Below, one piece after another: positions 28,751-37,536 of a stretch of DNA of 64,000 nt. The stretch is taken from assembly GCF_017303275.1 (NCBI RefSeq), contig NZ_JAFKOJ010000002.1, forward strand, positions 1 through 64,000, given 5' to 3'. Numbering within the stretch: position 1 is the first letter of the stretch; the number at the start of each line of letters is the position of its first letter. This DNA is from Bacillus sp. NTK034 (GTDB taxonomy: Bacteria; Bacillota; Bacilli; Bacillales; Cytobacillaceae). The notes beneath the pieces are model-generated. The model did no database searches and was not told the DNA's origin. It saw only the letters and a program-made list of their open reading frames with translations. The translations under genes and the position numbers were made by a program.

Positions 28751-29539
28751 TTAGTGATTGCGGTAAAGAAAAAGCGTCGCAAAAATGGCATAAATTCTAA
28801 GCTTTTCTTTTGCTGTCAGACCCTCTTCAAAAGAAAGTACAGGTGTATTGGGGTCCCTAAACTGCTCCCCCCACTCAAGCAGCATCCATCCTTTGCGAAG
28901 GCGTGCAATTCTTTTTGATTTCTCATCAAGAATTTGAAAATCCGTATGGAAAAAGGTTTTAGCAATGGAATATCGGTCACAGCCATTCTCATATACCAGT
29001 TTGAATCCATCTTTTTTATTAATGATTGTTTCTTTGCAGGAATCTTTCGCAGACGAAATATCTATGCCTTTTCTATCAATTAGGATTGATGCCTCCAGAT
29101 TTGCGCTATGATCATAGATTCCCAGCCTTCTTGGAAAAAGCCGATCCAAAAAATAAGGCAAGAACCATCGAAACTTCCACATTTTCATATCCCTGATTTC
29201 ACCAACCTGCCTTCCTTCCGGGTCAAAAAGCACCATTCTAAGGGACGGTGCCGGCATAAAAACGATCATCAAATTTGACTGGCTTAACAATGAGAGACGG
29301 GCTTGTCTGCTTTTCTTGAACTTTCTCTCCACTATCTCGGCCGCCCTTTGCTTATTCAGCAAGTGAATTTGATAGCACAAAAAACTATATAAGATGAAAG
29401 GGATTAGAAAAAGGATTAAATAAGTCCTTGGAAATTTTTCTATTAAAACCAATAGAATGAAAAATGGAGGTACAAGTGCGGCAAGGCTTGCATTTATTGA
29501 GATGTCAGCTGTTTTCAGGTAATATTGCTGGATATTCAT
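28751..29539 (-). CDS. hypothetical membrane protein with C-terminal beta domain
   Basis: The 262-residue protein begins with two membrane spans (roughly residues 17-34 and 39-58), a basic linker (ERKFKKSRQARLS), then a soluble part with repeated short beta strands, for example LRMVLFDPEGRQVGEI and FQILDEKSKRIARLRKG. The strand pattern with 'FDPEG..VGEI' loosely recalls tubby/LURP-one scramblase-like barrels, but this is only an impression. GGAGGAG stands nine bases before the ATG. No neighbour suggests a role. Confidence 0.6.
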   Translation of the reverse strand: MNIQQYYLKTADISINASLAALVPPFFILLVLIEKFPRTYLILFLIPFILYSFLCYQIHLLNKQRAAEIVERKFKKSRQARLSLLSQSNLMIVFMPAPSLRMVLFDPEGRQVGEIRDMKMWKFRWFLPYFLDRLFPRRLGIYDHSANLEASILIDRKGIDISSAKDSCKETIINKKDGFKLVYENGCDRYSIAKTFFHTDFQILDEKSKRIARLRKGWMLLEWGEQFRDPNTPVLSFEEGLTAKEKLRIYAIFATLFLYRNH

Positions 29540-29699
29540 CAGAATGTCTCCTCCGCTATATTTATTTCTCTATAGTCTATTAATTACTTTCTATAAAAAT
29601 GAATTTTGGCGGGATTTTATGAAGTTTACATAACGATGCATCTGCAGATAGTCTGTTTGAGTTTTTCCTTAACATCTTTATTCACTGATTATCCTTCAA

Positions 29700-29732
29700 A
29701 TAAAAAAGCTGACGGACACTTTCCGCCAGCTT
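29700..29732 (-). terminator. intrinsic terminator of the subtilase gene
   Basis: Minus strand AAGCTGGCGG / CCGTCAGCTT hairpin (29706-29732) followed by TTTTTTA, just after the stop codon. Confidence 0.87.
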
Positions 29733-29743
29733 TTTTGATGGAA

Positions 29744-31084
29744 TTACTTTAAAGCATTAACTGCATTAATTAGCCCATGGCCAGATTGTTCGTCGTATCC
29801 AGGCTTGAAGATATCCTCTGATGAAGATTGAATGATCTGCTTTACTTGTGCAGGAGAGATTTGGTCTTTCCCATGTTTTGCAATGATAACACCAGCCAGT
29901 GCAGCAACTTTCGGAGCGGCCATAGAAGTCCCGCCTTTATACCCATACCCGCCGCCAGGGATTGTTGCTAATGCCAAATAAGTATTGTCTCTGCCAGCTC
30001 CAGTATTTGGATCATAGTTTGGGCCCAAGTCTCCGCCAGGTGCCATAACATCAATTTTGCCGACACCGTAATTGGAATAGAAAGCAAGATTCTTTAAAGC
30101 TCCTCCCGCAGATACACGAATCATCAATTGACTGCTGGGGCTTCTGTGTGTTGCACCGTTATCAGAACCTGACAGCTGTCCCGGACTCTTTAAATCAACA
30201 GCGTTATTTCCTGCAGAACCAACTACAGTAACACCTTTTTGAATCGCATATTTAATGGCTCTGTTAAACATCTGCACGTCCGCTACAGTTTCCTTGGTTG
30301 TATACTCGGGATTCTGGAACCAGTCATAGCCGCCAAGAGACATGTTGACAACATCCACATTGTCATCCGCAGCTGTTATTAAAGCTTCTGCGATATGGGA
30401 AGTCGCTGCACCGCCTTCCGGGCCGAATACACGGTATGCTGCTACCTTTAAATCAGGTCCTACACCCATTGTTCTTCCTTTCGCTGCAATTGATCCTGCA
30501 ACGTGGGTTCCATGGCTGTTTTCATCCATTGGATCCGGGTAGCCCGGAACAAAGGATTTACCATATGCGTAATTTTCTTTTAAATCTGGATGATTATAGT
30601 CAATACCTGTGTCGATTACACCAACAACGATATCTTTACCGTCAGCTGTCTTTCCAGTTCCTCCAGGAAGATTCCATGACGAACCATTATTTGTTACTTG
30701 TTTGATATCCCATTGAAGACTGTGATATAGATCAGCATTATCTAATGGAAGATCTGCATTTACTGCAGGAGCTTCGGGATAAATTACATTTTCAGCGCCA
30801 GCAGACAATACCAAGGAAGACTTCCGAATTTCATTAAGAAAATTAGGATTTGCTGATGAAACCTCAACAGCTCCTAATTTATCAAGCTTATTCTCTACTT
30901 GTCCTCCAGATTTTCTCACTAATTCTGTATAGCCTGCAGGAAGCTTTGCTTCATCTTTGAAAACAACTAAAAAACTCTTTTCAGCCGTTTGGGCTTGTCC
31001 AATGCTGACAGAACCCGCAAAAACAGCTGAGGCACATAATGCCAAACTTAATGTTCCCGTTACGATGCCCTTCTTGATATTCAT
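29744..31084 (-). CDS. secreted subtilisin-like serine protease (S8)
   Basis: The 446-residue preproprotein has a signal peptide (MNIKKG then LSLALCASAVFAG), an I9-like propeptide (about residues 35-105) and a subtilase domain. The catalytic triad is seen: Asp158 in VGVIDTGID, His191 in SHGTHVAGS and Ser386 in GGTSMAAP, with oxyanion Asn292 in SAGNN. It should be an extracellular alkaline protease cleaving its own propeptide. About 260 bases upstream to the next gene give room for a complex promoter. No inhibitor or transporter gene is adjacent. Confidence 0.95.
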   Translation of the reverse strand: MNIKKGIVTGTLSLALCASAVFAGSVSIGQAQTAEKSFLVVFKDEAKLPAGYTELVRKSGGQVENKLDKLGAVEVSSANPNFLNEIRKSSLVLSAGAENVIYPEAPAVNADLPLDNADLYHSLQWDIKQVTNNGSSWNLPGGTGKTADGKDIVVGVIDTGIDYNHPDLKENYAYGKSFVPGYPDPMDENSHGTHVAGSIAAKGRTMGVGPDLKVAAYRVFGPEGGAATSHIAEALITAADDNVDVVNMSLGGYDWFQNPEYTTKETVADVQMFNRAIKYAIQKGVTVVGSAGNNAVDLKSPGQLSGSDNGATHRSPSSQLMIRVSAGGALKNLAFYSNYGVGKIDVMAPGGDLGPNYDPNTGAGRDNTYLALATIPGGGYGYKGGTSMAAPKVAALAGVIIAKHGKDQISPAQVKQIIQSSSEDIFKPGYDEQSGHGLINAVNALK

Positions 31085-31313
31085 TTTTTATTGAGACCCC
31101 CTTATATTTTCTAATTTTCATTATATTCTAAATAAAAGTCTCGACAATCTTTGTATTTCGACATACTTCTTCGTCACTTTTCAGGAAACAATACTTAGAA
31201 CCCATTTGTCTTTTTACATTTTAAGTCTGCCTGGGTCTATTTACTTGATTCCCAATCAAAAACTTTGTTTGTTCATCTTCAGCCCTGTCGAAAAGACAAG
31301 ACTATTTCCTTAA

Positions 31314-31340
31314 GAAAAAACCGCATCTTATTAGATGCGG
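31314..31340 (-). terminator. intrinsic terminator of the patatin gene
   Basis: Minus strand CCGCATCT-AATA-AGATGCGG hairpin (31321-31340) followed by TTTTTTC. Confidence 0.9.
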
Positions 31341-31345
31341 CTTGG

Positions 31346-32191
31346 CTAAAATTGATTGATTCTATCAAAGGATGTTCTTGCATCCTCATATCCTTGCAGA
31401 TATAACTTTTCCAGTTTTTGAGGATTCCGCTCCATCCGTCCCACTGTTAATGGCTCCTGCGGCTGGATGACAAGAACTGTCCCATTCTTCTCTTCCTGTT
31501 CAACATAGCGGAGGGTATCGTTATAGGTCCGGCAGCGTTCCGCCAGTGCTTTCTGCAGCCCGGTATAATGCGGATATTTCCTTTTGACCATAAAAGTAAA
31601 TTTAGATGGCTTTTTGGAATATCCCCTGTTTCTTGTTAAAATCACTATATTTTTTTTGAATCCATCTTCCTGGGCTTTCTTGATTGGTATAGGGTCGCTG
31701 ATTCCGCCATCAAGGAGGACCCGGCTATTAAAATCCACCTCCGGGGCAATAAAAGGCAAGGAACTTGAGGCTTTTAAAACCTTAAGCATATCTTTGCCAT
31801 AATCTTTTTTACTGAAATACACCGGTTTGCCGGTATGGCAATCTGTTGTTCCAATGACAAATTCAGACTCATTTTTATAAAACTCATCATAGTGATATGG
31901 GACAAGTTTATTCGGTATTTCATCAAAAATAAAATCCATCCCGAATAATTGACGGGATTTAAAGTAATTCCGCCATGAGATATATCGGGGATCTGTGACA
32001 TAATCCACATTCACAATTCTGTTCCTGCCCTTTTGCTTGGACAAGTAAGAAGCTGCATTGCAAGCCCCTGCAGAAACTCCAATTACATAAGGAAAGCAGA
32101 GGTCCTGTTCAAGAAAATACTCGAGAACTCCCGCTGTGTATACTCCCCGCATTCCTCCGCCTTCAAGCACCAGACCCGCTTCACTGATCAC
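31346..32191 (-). CDS. patatin-like phospholipase family protein
   Basis: The 281-residue protein has the patatin oxyanion box LVLEGGGMRGVYTAG, the nucleophile Ser40 in GVSAG and the catalytic Asp161 in LLDGGISDPIP, a Ser-Asp dyad. It should hydrolyse acyl esters of lipids; the substrate is not known. No signal peptide is present, so it is cytosolic or peripheral. AGGAAGAT lies before the start. It is close to B. subtilis-type patatins such as YjjU relatives. It lies downstream of the ABC transporter genes on the same strand, with a 94-base gap. Confidence 0.9.
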   Translation of the reverse strand: MISEAGLVLEGGGMRGVYTAGVLEYFLEQDLCFPYVIGVSAGACNAASYLSKQKGRNRIVNVDYVTDPRYISWRNYFKSRQLFGMDFIFDEIPNKLVPYHYDEFYKNESEFVIGTTDCHTGKPVYFSKKDYGKDMLKVLKASSSLPFIAPEVDFNSRVLLDGGISDPIPIKKAQEDGFKKNIVILTRNRGYSKKPSKFTFMVKRKYPHYTGLQKALAERCRTYNDTLRYVEQEEKNGTVLVIQPQEPLTVGRMERNPQKLEKLYLQGYEDARTSFDRINQF

Positions 32192-32285
32192 CGTTCATCT
32201 TCCTTTCACTCTTTTAAAGCTATACTACCAAAATATCAACCTTCCATATACAAATCTGCCCAAAAGGGAAGAACATGCCATGAAG

Positions 32286-33062
32286 TCAGGCAAGTTCCCT
32301 TCTTTTAAAGATAGCAATTGATGCCAGCATGGAAATAACAATAGTTATAACAGAAACAATAATACTCGGCAATAATTCATCCGGGAAATTACGGCCCAAA
32401 ATGAAAGCATTCGTATAAGCAGATAGAAGGGCCGGACTCCACTCCAGCAGATGAGGAAGCGAACTGCTCAAGAGGCTTAATATGACTATGACGCCAATAC
32501 TGATAAATCCAATAGTACCAGGCGATTTAATAAACGTATTGAACAGTATGACTATAGTTATAATAAGTGTAAGCCAGATACCATAAACAAAGAAGGATTG
32601 GAGAAAATCCGAAAAAGGAATAAATTCAAACAATACGCCTACATAGTACCAGGAGAGGAAGTAACCTAATAAATAAGAGAACCATATGAGAATCATAGAA
32701 CCAGCCCACTTTGAAGTTACAAACCGAGCGTATGAAACAGGCTTCACCAGTATAAGCCCCGCCACACCGCTTTTCCTTTCCCCAGCAATAGTCCCCATTG
32801 TAATTAATACAATAATAAGCACACCAAACGTATTGAACTGGCTAAGACTTGCAGCGAGTGCTTCACCTGCAGATGGAACTGGAAGCTCGATGACTGCTCC
32901 TTCCGGCAGCCCGCCAAGAGAATCAATAATCTGAGGCATATAATATAATGTCAGCGGCTCCTTTACAGCTATCATAATAAAAGTAAGCGGAACCCATATC
33001 CATTTGAAATTTCTGGACATTTCAAGCATTTCTTTTTTAAATAAAGTCATCCATTGGTTCAT
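32286..33062 (-). CDS. ABC transporter permease, YxlG-like
   Basis: The 258-residue protein has six predicted spans and the ABC-2 layout: an N-terminal amphipathic start (WMTLFKKEMLEMSRNFKW), a conserved GTIAGERKSGVAGLILVKPVSY segment after the second span, and a C-terminal FKRRELA. Its start overlaps the ATPase stop (ATGA), so the two are translated together. The PLDc_N-ATPase-permease order is that of B. subtilis yxlE-yxlF-yxlG, where the system is tied to sigma-Y. Substrate unknown. Confidence 0.87.
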   Translation of the reverse strand: MNQWMTLFKKEMLEMSRNFKWIWVPLTFIMIAVKEPLTLYYMPQIIDSLGGLPEGAVIELPVPSAGEALAASLSQFNTFGVLIIVLITMGTIAGERKSGVAGLILVKPVSYARFVTSKWAGSMILIWFSYLLGYFLSWYYVGVLFEFIPFSDFLQSFFVYGIWLTLIITIVILFNTFIKSPGTIGFISIGVIVILSLLSSSLPHLLEWSPALLSAYTNAFILGRNFPDELLPSIIVSVITIVISMLASIAIFKRRELA

Positions 33063-33964
33063 TTTTGCACCACTTTCATGAATACATCCTCCAGCCTCGT
33101 TCTGCTGATTTCAAACTTAACCAGCGGCAAGTTCCGTTTCATAATCTCAGTTAAAAATAGTTTTCTGGCATATTCTATATCCTCTACCAAAAAGCTCGCA
33201 TACTCTCCATCCAATTTCATTGAAGAAACAGGCTGAAGCAGAGCTAATTCTTCTGCATATTGCACTGTATTTTCTTTAAAAGCCAAGTCAATCTTTGCCT
33301 GCTGATGTTTAGTTCGCAGGCCTGCCAACGTCCCTGATTCAACTAGTTCACCATTATGGAGAAATAATATTTCATCACAAATCTCTTCTGCATCATTTAG
33401 TATATGAGTTGAAAATAGGATAGCTGATTCTTTTTTCAGCTTATCCATCAGCTCCAGCACTTCTCTGCGTCCAAATGGGTCGAGAGCAGAAACCGGTTCA
33501 TCAAGCATGACGAGCTTCGGACGATGGATTATAGCCTGCGCAATGCCAAGCCGCTGCTTCATGCCTCCTGAATATTTTCCAATCCGCCGATTCTTAGCTT
33601 CAGCTATACCGGTAAGTTCAAGAAGCTCTTTTGCTCTGTCTTTGGCTTCTGATTTAGGAAGACCGGCAAGCTGGCCGGCATATTCGAGAAACTCGATGCC
33701 TGTCATCCATTCATAAAAAACGGGAAATTGAGGAAGATAACCTATTAATCTTCGGAAATCCGCTTTTTCTGCCCCTTCAAACACGATCGAACCGGAATCC
33801 GGCTTCACCAGCCCGGCAAGCATTTTTAATGTAGTTGTTTTTCCTGCCCCGTTTGCTCCCAGAAGGGCAATACATTTTCTTTCAGATAATTGGAAGTCCA
33901 GACCTTTTATTACTTCCTGGTCCTGGAATTGCTTTTTTAGGTTTATTATGCTTACAACTGGCAT
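33059..33964 (-). CDS. ABC transporter ATP-binding protein, YxlF-like
   Basis: The 301-residue ATPase has Walker A GANGAGKTT, Q-loop YLPQFPVFYEWMT, signature SGGMKQRLG, Walker B LVMLDEPVSALDP and the switch His in FSTHIL. A C-terminal extension of about 80 residues follows, common in ABC-2 type exporters. The ATG at 33964 is seven bases after AAGGAGAG; the longer frame runs into the upstream gene. It energises the permease that overlaps its 3' end. Order and sequence type suggest the YxlF role, in cooperation with the small PLDc_N protein upstream. Confidence 0.92.
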   Translation of the reverse strand: MPVVSIINLKKQFQDQEVIKGLDFQLSERKCIALLGANGAGKTTTLKMLAGLVKPDSGSIVFEGAEKADFRRLIGYLPQFPVFYEWMTGIEFLEYAGQLAGLPKSEAKDRAKELLELTGIAEAKNRRIGKYSGGMKQRLGIAQAIIHRPKLVMLDEPVSALDPFGRREVLELMDKLKKESAILFSTHILNDAEEICDEILFLHNGELVESGTLAGLRTKHQQAKIDLAFKENTVQYAEELALLQPVSSMKLDGEYASFLVEDIEYARKLFLTEIMKRNLPLVKFEISRTRLEDVFMKVVQK

Positions 33965-33966
33965 TA

Positions 33967-34164
33967 TCAGGCTCTCCTTCCGAAAATAAAGTAAATAATT
34001 GGCCCCATCAGGTTTATAAATAAAATGATGAGAGCCCATACCCATTTTGGCCCATTTGCTTTTTCTATTTTTACCAGATCAATAATGGCAACGGCCATTA
34101 ATATAAGCTGAATGATAACTATAGGTGCAAGAATTGCCCAATTAATACTTTCTAAAAACTCCAT
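33967..34164 (-). CDS. PLDc_N-domain small membrane protein, YxlE-like
   Basis: The 65-residue protein has two spans (ILAPIVIIQLILMAVAIIDLV and WVWALIILFINLMGPIIYFIFG) with the PLDc_N hallmark GPKWVWALIILFINLMGPI. In B. subtilis YxlE is such a protein, encoded in the sigY operon and reported to hold sigma-Y activity down together with others. Here it opens the three-gene ABC unit and stops two bases before the ATPase start. AGGGAGGACAGC precedes the ATG. No sigY, yxlC or yxlD is seen. Confidence 0.87.
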   Translation of the reverse strand: MEFLESINWAILAPIVIIQLILMAVAIIDLVKIEKANGPKWVWALIILFINLMGPIIYFIFGRRA

Positions 34165-34250
34165 TATGCTGTCCTCCCTTATTTGTTATGTCATTCATAT
34201 GACGTGCAAGTTCCTAAAACGTTCACTGGGAATTCAATAGTTTTTAAACA

Positions 34251-34274
34251 AAAAAACACCCCAATAATGGAGTG
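34251..34274 (-). terminator. intrinsic terminator of the WYL regulator gene
   Basis: Minus strand CACTCC-ATTATT-GGGGTG hairpin (34257-34274) followed by TTTTTTTG. Confidence 0.8.
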
Positions 34275-34303
34275 CATCAGAGTTTAATAGAATAAAGAAG
34301 GGG

Positions 34304-35305
34304 TTAATCTTTTTCTTTTTCATAAACAGACATCATATTGCGGATTTCGTTTGTTACTTGATCAATGAGCGAGGACGGCGAGAGTACCTTCGCCTGGTTA
34401 CCCCAGTTGAGGAGCCATTTGACAAGACCCTCACTCACAATGGCTTTTGCTGTTAAAACGAAATGATTTTCATCAAGCTTTCTTATGTCTGCATCCCTCC
34501 CGAATTTATCAATTATCACGTTGATCAGATCGTTATGGAACCGGATTTTTATCCACTCTTCAGAGCCGGCATACATATGAAAGGTTGAGCTCACATACCT
34601 GGATACATCAAAAGGTTCATATGCGAACTGTTCTTCCGTTATATTTACATTGCGCAGACGGTCAATCCGATAATGGCGGATTTCTTCATTAGCAAAGTAA
34701 TAGGCTATTAAATAATAAAAATCATTTACCCAGGTGAGCGCCAGCGGCTTGACCCTGTATTGCCCTCCATTGTGGCTTAAAGCAAATTCCTTGTTAAGAT
34801 TATATCTTCCATATTGAAATGTGACGATTCTCCGCTCGGAAATGGCTTCATGCAAATCATTGATAGCCAGCCGAACCAGTTTGCTCTCACTTTTTACAGA
34901 GGAATCGATCATAATTTCATTATGCAGCTTTTTGGCATGATGAATGCTTGTCAGCTTTTTAATTTTCCGGATCAGCTGTTTCGTCTCATCTTTCGTGATA
35001 AAGCGTGCAGAAGCAACAGCATCAATCAGCATACGCAATTCATAAAGCTCGAATAGACGGTATTGATGGCTGTAGAACTTAGGCATCCCCTCTTTTTCCT
35101 GGTTGATGGTAATATCAAATTTTGCTTCAATCAGGTGCTCAATATCATCCCTCAGTGAGTTTTTGTTTAATTTCACATCCGGTCCATATTCCTTTTTAAA
35201 GCATTCAGTTATATCGTCCATTGTATATTCATTTTCTTCATCAGTCTGCTCTCTTAGAATCTCCATAAGCTTGAGCATCCTTTGTTTGTTATCAAGTCTA
35301 TTCAT
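34304..35305 (-). CDS. WYL-domain helix-turn-helix transcriptional regulator
   Basis: The 333-residue protein has an N-terminal winged HTH (RMLKLMEILREQTDEENEYTMDDI, LNKNSLRDDIEHLIEA) and a WYL domain from about residue 150 (RIVTFQYGRYNL, RVKPLALTWVNDFYYLIAYY, HYRIDRLRNVNI), then a C-terminal WCX-like extension. The WYL motif itself is FYYL here. WYL proteins sense nucleic acids or small ligands and regulate DNA repair or defence genes in some bacteria; no target is evident here. The start lies after GGGGGGAAG. Single-gene unit. Confidence 0.88.
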   Translation of the reverse strand: MNRLDNKQRMLKLMEILREQTDEENEYTMDDITECFKKEYGPDVKLNKNSLRDDIEHLIEAKFDITINQEKEGMPKFYSHQYRLFELYELRMLIDAVASARFITKDETKQLIRKIKKLTSIHHAKKLHNEIMIDSSVKSESKLVRLAINDLHEAISERRIVTFQYGRYNLNKEFALSHNGGQYRVKPLALTWVNDFYYLIAYYFANEEIRHYRIDRLRNVNITEEQFAYEPFDVSRYVSSTFHMYAGSEEWIKIRFHNDLINVIIDKFGRDADIRKLDENHFVLTAKAIVSEGLVKWLLNWGNQAKVLSPSSLIDQVTNEIRNMMSVYEKEKD

Positions 35306-35360
35306 TACTTCCCCCCGTGTACTGTATAACTAAAAGCTCTGCAGAATTAATTATCCATTA

Positions 35361-35390
35361 AAAAAAGCCCAGTGGCAACGGCCCTGGACT
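35361..35390 (-). terminator. intrinsic terminator of the DUF4870 gene
   Basis: Minus strand AGTCCAG / CTGGGCT hairpin (35366-35390) followed by TTTTTTAA. Confidence 0.78.
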
Positions 35391-35398
35391 CTGTTAAA

Positions 35399-35737
35399 TT
35401 ACTTTAAAATCCTGAAAACTAAAGGTATTCTGTACTCCTTGCCCTCATACGCTTTGACTGCAGCTACTATCGTAAAAATAAAAGCAAGGATTCCCACGAT
35501 CCAAATAGTTATCATCCCAATTAAGATGATCATAAGCACGACGCTGATGGCACTGTAAATCGTATAGGAAATTAAAAAATTCAGATATTCCTTGCCATGA
35601 TAATCTACAAACTCAGAGTCATTCTTTTTTAAAAGCCAAATGATCAGCGGTCCAAAAAAAGCTGTAAAAAAGCTGGTTACATAGATAGCTGCAGCTAAAA
35701 GCCTTTCATCATTGGAAGGCATTTTATAATCATTCAT
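35399..35737 (-). CDS. DUF4870 (Tic20-like) membrane protein
   Basis: The 112-residue protein has three or four spans and DUF4870 signatures: DERLLAAAIYVTSFFTAFFGPLIIWLLKK, then FVDYHGKEYLNFLISYTIY, and the end KAYEGKEYRIPLVFRIL. The HGKEALNF-type motif after the first span is characteristic. Function is not known. AGGAGGAAAC precedes the ATG. It diverges from uppP. Confidence 0.9.
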   Translation of the reverse strand: MNDYKMPSNDERLLAAAIYVTSFFTAFFGPLIIWLLKKNDSEFVDYHGKEYLNFLISYTIYSAISVVLMIILIGMITIWIVGILAFIFTIVAAVKAYEGKEYRIPLVFRILK

Positions 35738-35903
35738 TCTGTTTCCTCCTAATAATCCTCAATATATTTTATGATTTCTTCTATATTATTTACGTTATTC
35801 ATTTTAAAAGGTTTCATGTATTTATTAATTTTTGCGCCCTTCCCCAAAATAATTAAAACCTTAATTTCAAGTTCTTGAATGGGACAACTTGAATACAAAT
35901 GTT

Positions 35904-35975
35904 AAAGACAGGCATTGCGCCATGACTTTGCCAAATTCTAAAGACAGGCATTGCGCCATGACTTTGCCAAATTCT
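35904..35975. repeat. perfect 36-bp tandem duplication before uppP
   Basis: A 36-base unit beginning AAAGACAGGCATTGCGCCAT (35904-35939) is repeated without any change at 35940-35975, ending 28 bases before the uppP ATG. It lies in the uppP leader or promoter. The identity of the two copies implies a recent or maintained event. Confidence 0.95.
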
Positions 35976-36003
35976 CATACCTGCTTAGGAAGGTGATATA
36001 TAG

Positions 36004-36786
36004 ATGATGTCAAAGCTGGAGGCATTCATTCTGGGGATCATCCAGGGACTTACCGAGTTCCTTCCTATATCCAGTACAGGACATTTATATCTGGGGAGAC
36101 ATCTATTTGGGCTAGATGAAGCTGGCCTCTTCCTTGATACAATGCTGCATATAGGAACTTTACTGGCAGTCCTTGTCGTTTACAAAAATGAATTGCTTCA
36201 AATTGTAAAGAAGCCATTCGGCAAGCTTTCGATGCTTCTGATAGTCGGGACGATTCCAGCCGTAATCGTCGGGCTCCTGCTGAGTGACATGTTCGATTCA
36301 ATTTCAAAATCAGGTATTACAATCGGCTGGGAGTTTCTATTTACCGGGTTCATAATCTGGATTGCTGATGGTGTTAAGAAAGGCGCAAAAAAGATGGACC
36401 GCATCACTTATGGGGATGCCCTGTTTATCGGCACCTTTCAGGCAGCTGCCATCTTTCCGGCAGTCTCCAGATCCGGATTAACCATTGCAGCAGGACTCTT
36501 CAGAAAGCTTGACAGGGAAACAGCTGCTTATTTTTCCTTTCTGCTATCCATTCCGGTCATCGCAGGCGGCATTGTCATGCAATTTGGCGAATTGATGTCC
36601 GGTCACACAGAAGCCATAACCCTTGGCAGCATGTTAATGGCAACATTGTCATCAGCACTCTTTGGCTATGCAGCAGTCGTTTGGATGATTAATTTTCTAA
36701 AACGAAAATCCCTGAAGATTTTTGCTGTATACGTCTGGATATTAGGGTTCACCATTATACTCCTGCAAATGACCGGGATTTTTTAA
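36004..36786 (+). CDS. uppP: undecaprenyl-diphosphatase
   Basis: The 260-residue membrane enzyme removes a phosphate from undecaprenyl diphosphate at the outer membrane face, recycling the lipid carrier of cell-wall synthesis and giving bacitracin tolerance. Motif 1 GLTEFLPISSTGHL near residue 15 and motif 2 FPAVSRSGLTIAAGL near 150 bring Glu, Ser/His and Arg to the active site. About eight spans. AGGAAGGTGATATATAG precedes the ATG; the next codon is also ATG, so the start could be three bases later. It is followed by dedA after 23 bases. Confidence 0.96.
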   Translation: MMSKLEAFILGIIQGLTEFLPISSTGHLYLGRHLFGLDEAGLFLDTMLHIGTLLAVLVVYKNELLQIVKKPFGKLSMLLIVGTIPAVIVGLLLSDMFDSISKSGITIGWEFLFTGFIIWIADGVKKGAKKMDRITYGDALFIGTFQAAAIFPAVSRSGLTIAAGLFRKLDRETAAYFSFLLSIPVIAGGIVMQFGELMSGHTEAITLGSMLMATLSSALFGYAAVVWMINFLKRKSLKIFAVYVWILGFTIILLQMTGIF

Positions 36787-36809
36787 ATTTCTAATGGGGA
36801 GGTATCAGA

Positions 36810-37394
36810 ATGGAAGAGATTATTGCCAGCATTTTTGAAATACTTTCCCAGCTGGGTTATGCCGGCATTGCACTTGGATTAATGGTTGAGGTGATACCAA
36901 GCGAAATCGTCTTGAGCTATGGCGGCTTTTTAGTCAGCACAGGAGACATCCATTTTACAGGTGCCCTGCTTGCGGGGATTGCAGGCGGAACATTAGCACA
37001 GCTGTTTCTTTACTGGCTTGGATCTTATGGAGGAAGGCCTGTTCTTGATAAATACGGGAAATATTTACTGATTCAAAAAAAACATTTGGATGCATCAGAG
37101 AAATGGTTTGAAAAGTATGGAACCGGAGTGATCTTTACGGCCAGATTTATTCCTGTAATACGGCATGCCATATCCATCCCTGCCGGAATAGCCAAAATGC
37201 CATTATCGGTCTTTACAGTATATACAATTGCAGCCATGGTGCCATGGACGGTTCTCTTTTTATTATTGGGAATGGAACTTGGTGACCATTGGAGAGACAT
37301 CAAAGAATACGCAAAACCATTTATATTGCCGATCATAGTCATCGCGTCGGGATCGGGAGTTTTCTATTTTTTTTACAAAGTCCGGAAGAGTTAA
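36810..37394 (+). CDS. DedA family membrane protein, possible undecaprenyl-phosphate flippase
   Basis: The 194-residue protein has the DedA (SNARE-associated/VTT) core: GLMVEVIPSEIVLSYGGFLVS, GTLAQLFLYWLGSYGGRPVLDKYGKYL, FTARFIPVIRHAISIPAGIAKM and five or six spans with two re-entrant parts. Some DedA proteins, such as UptA of B. subtilis, move undecaprenyl phosphate back across the membrane. Being 23 bases behind uppP, whose product is undecaprenyl phosphate, favours that role here, but this is inference. GGGGAGGTATCAGA precedes the ATG. Confidence 0.9.
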   Translation: MEEIIASIFEILSQLGYAGIALGLMVEVIPSEIVLSYGGFLVSTGDIHFTGALLAGIAGGTLAQLFLYWLGSYGGRPVLDKYGKYLLIQKKHLDASEKWFEKYGTGVIFTARFIPVIRHAISIPAGIAKMPLSVFTVYTIAAMVPWTVLFLLLGMELGDHWRDIKEYAKPFILPIIVIASGSGVFYFFYKVRKS

Positions 37395-37420
37395 CATAAC
37401 CTAAATCAGCTTATTACTCA

Positions 37421-37452
37421 AAAGTGTAGAATGATCATTTTACACTTTTTTT
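37421..37452 (+). terminator. intrinsic terminator of uppP-dedA
   Basis: AAAGTGTA / TACACTTT hairpin (37421-37448) followed by TTTTATTT. Confidence 0.85.
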
Positions 37453-37536
37453 ATTTGTTTAATCAGAAAATGTTCACCCTTTCTTTTCATTTTTGTAAAA
37501 TAAAGCAAATACTACAGGATCAAAGGACGAGACCAT

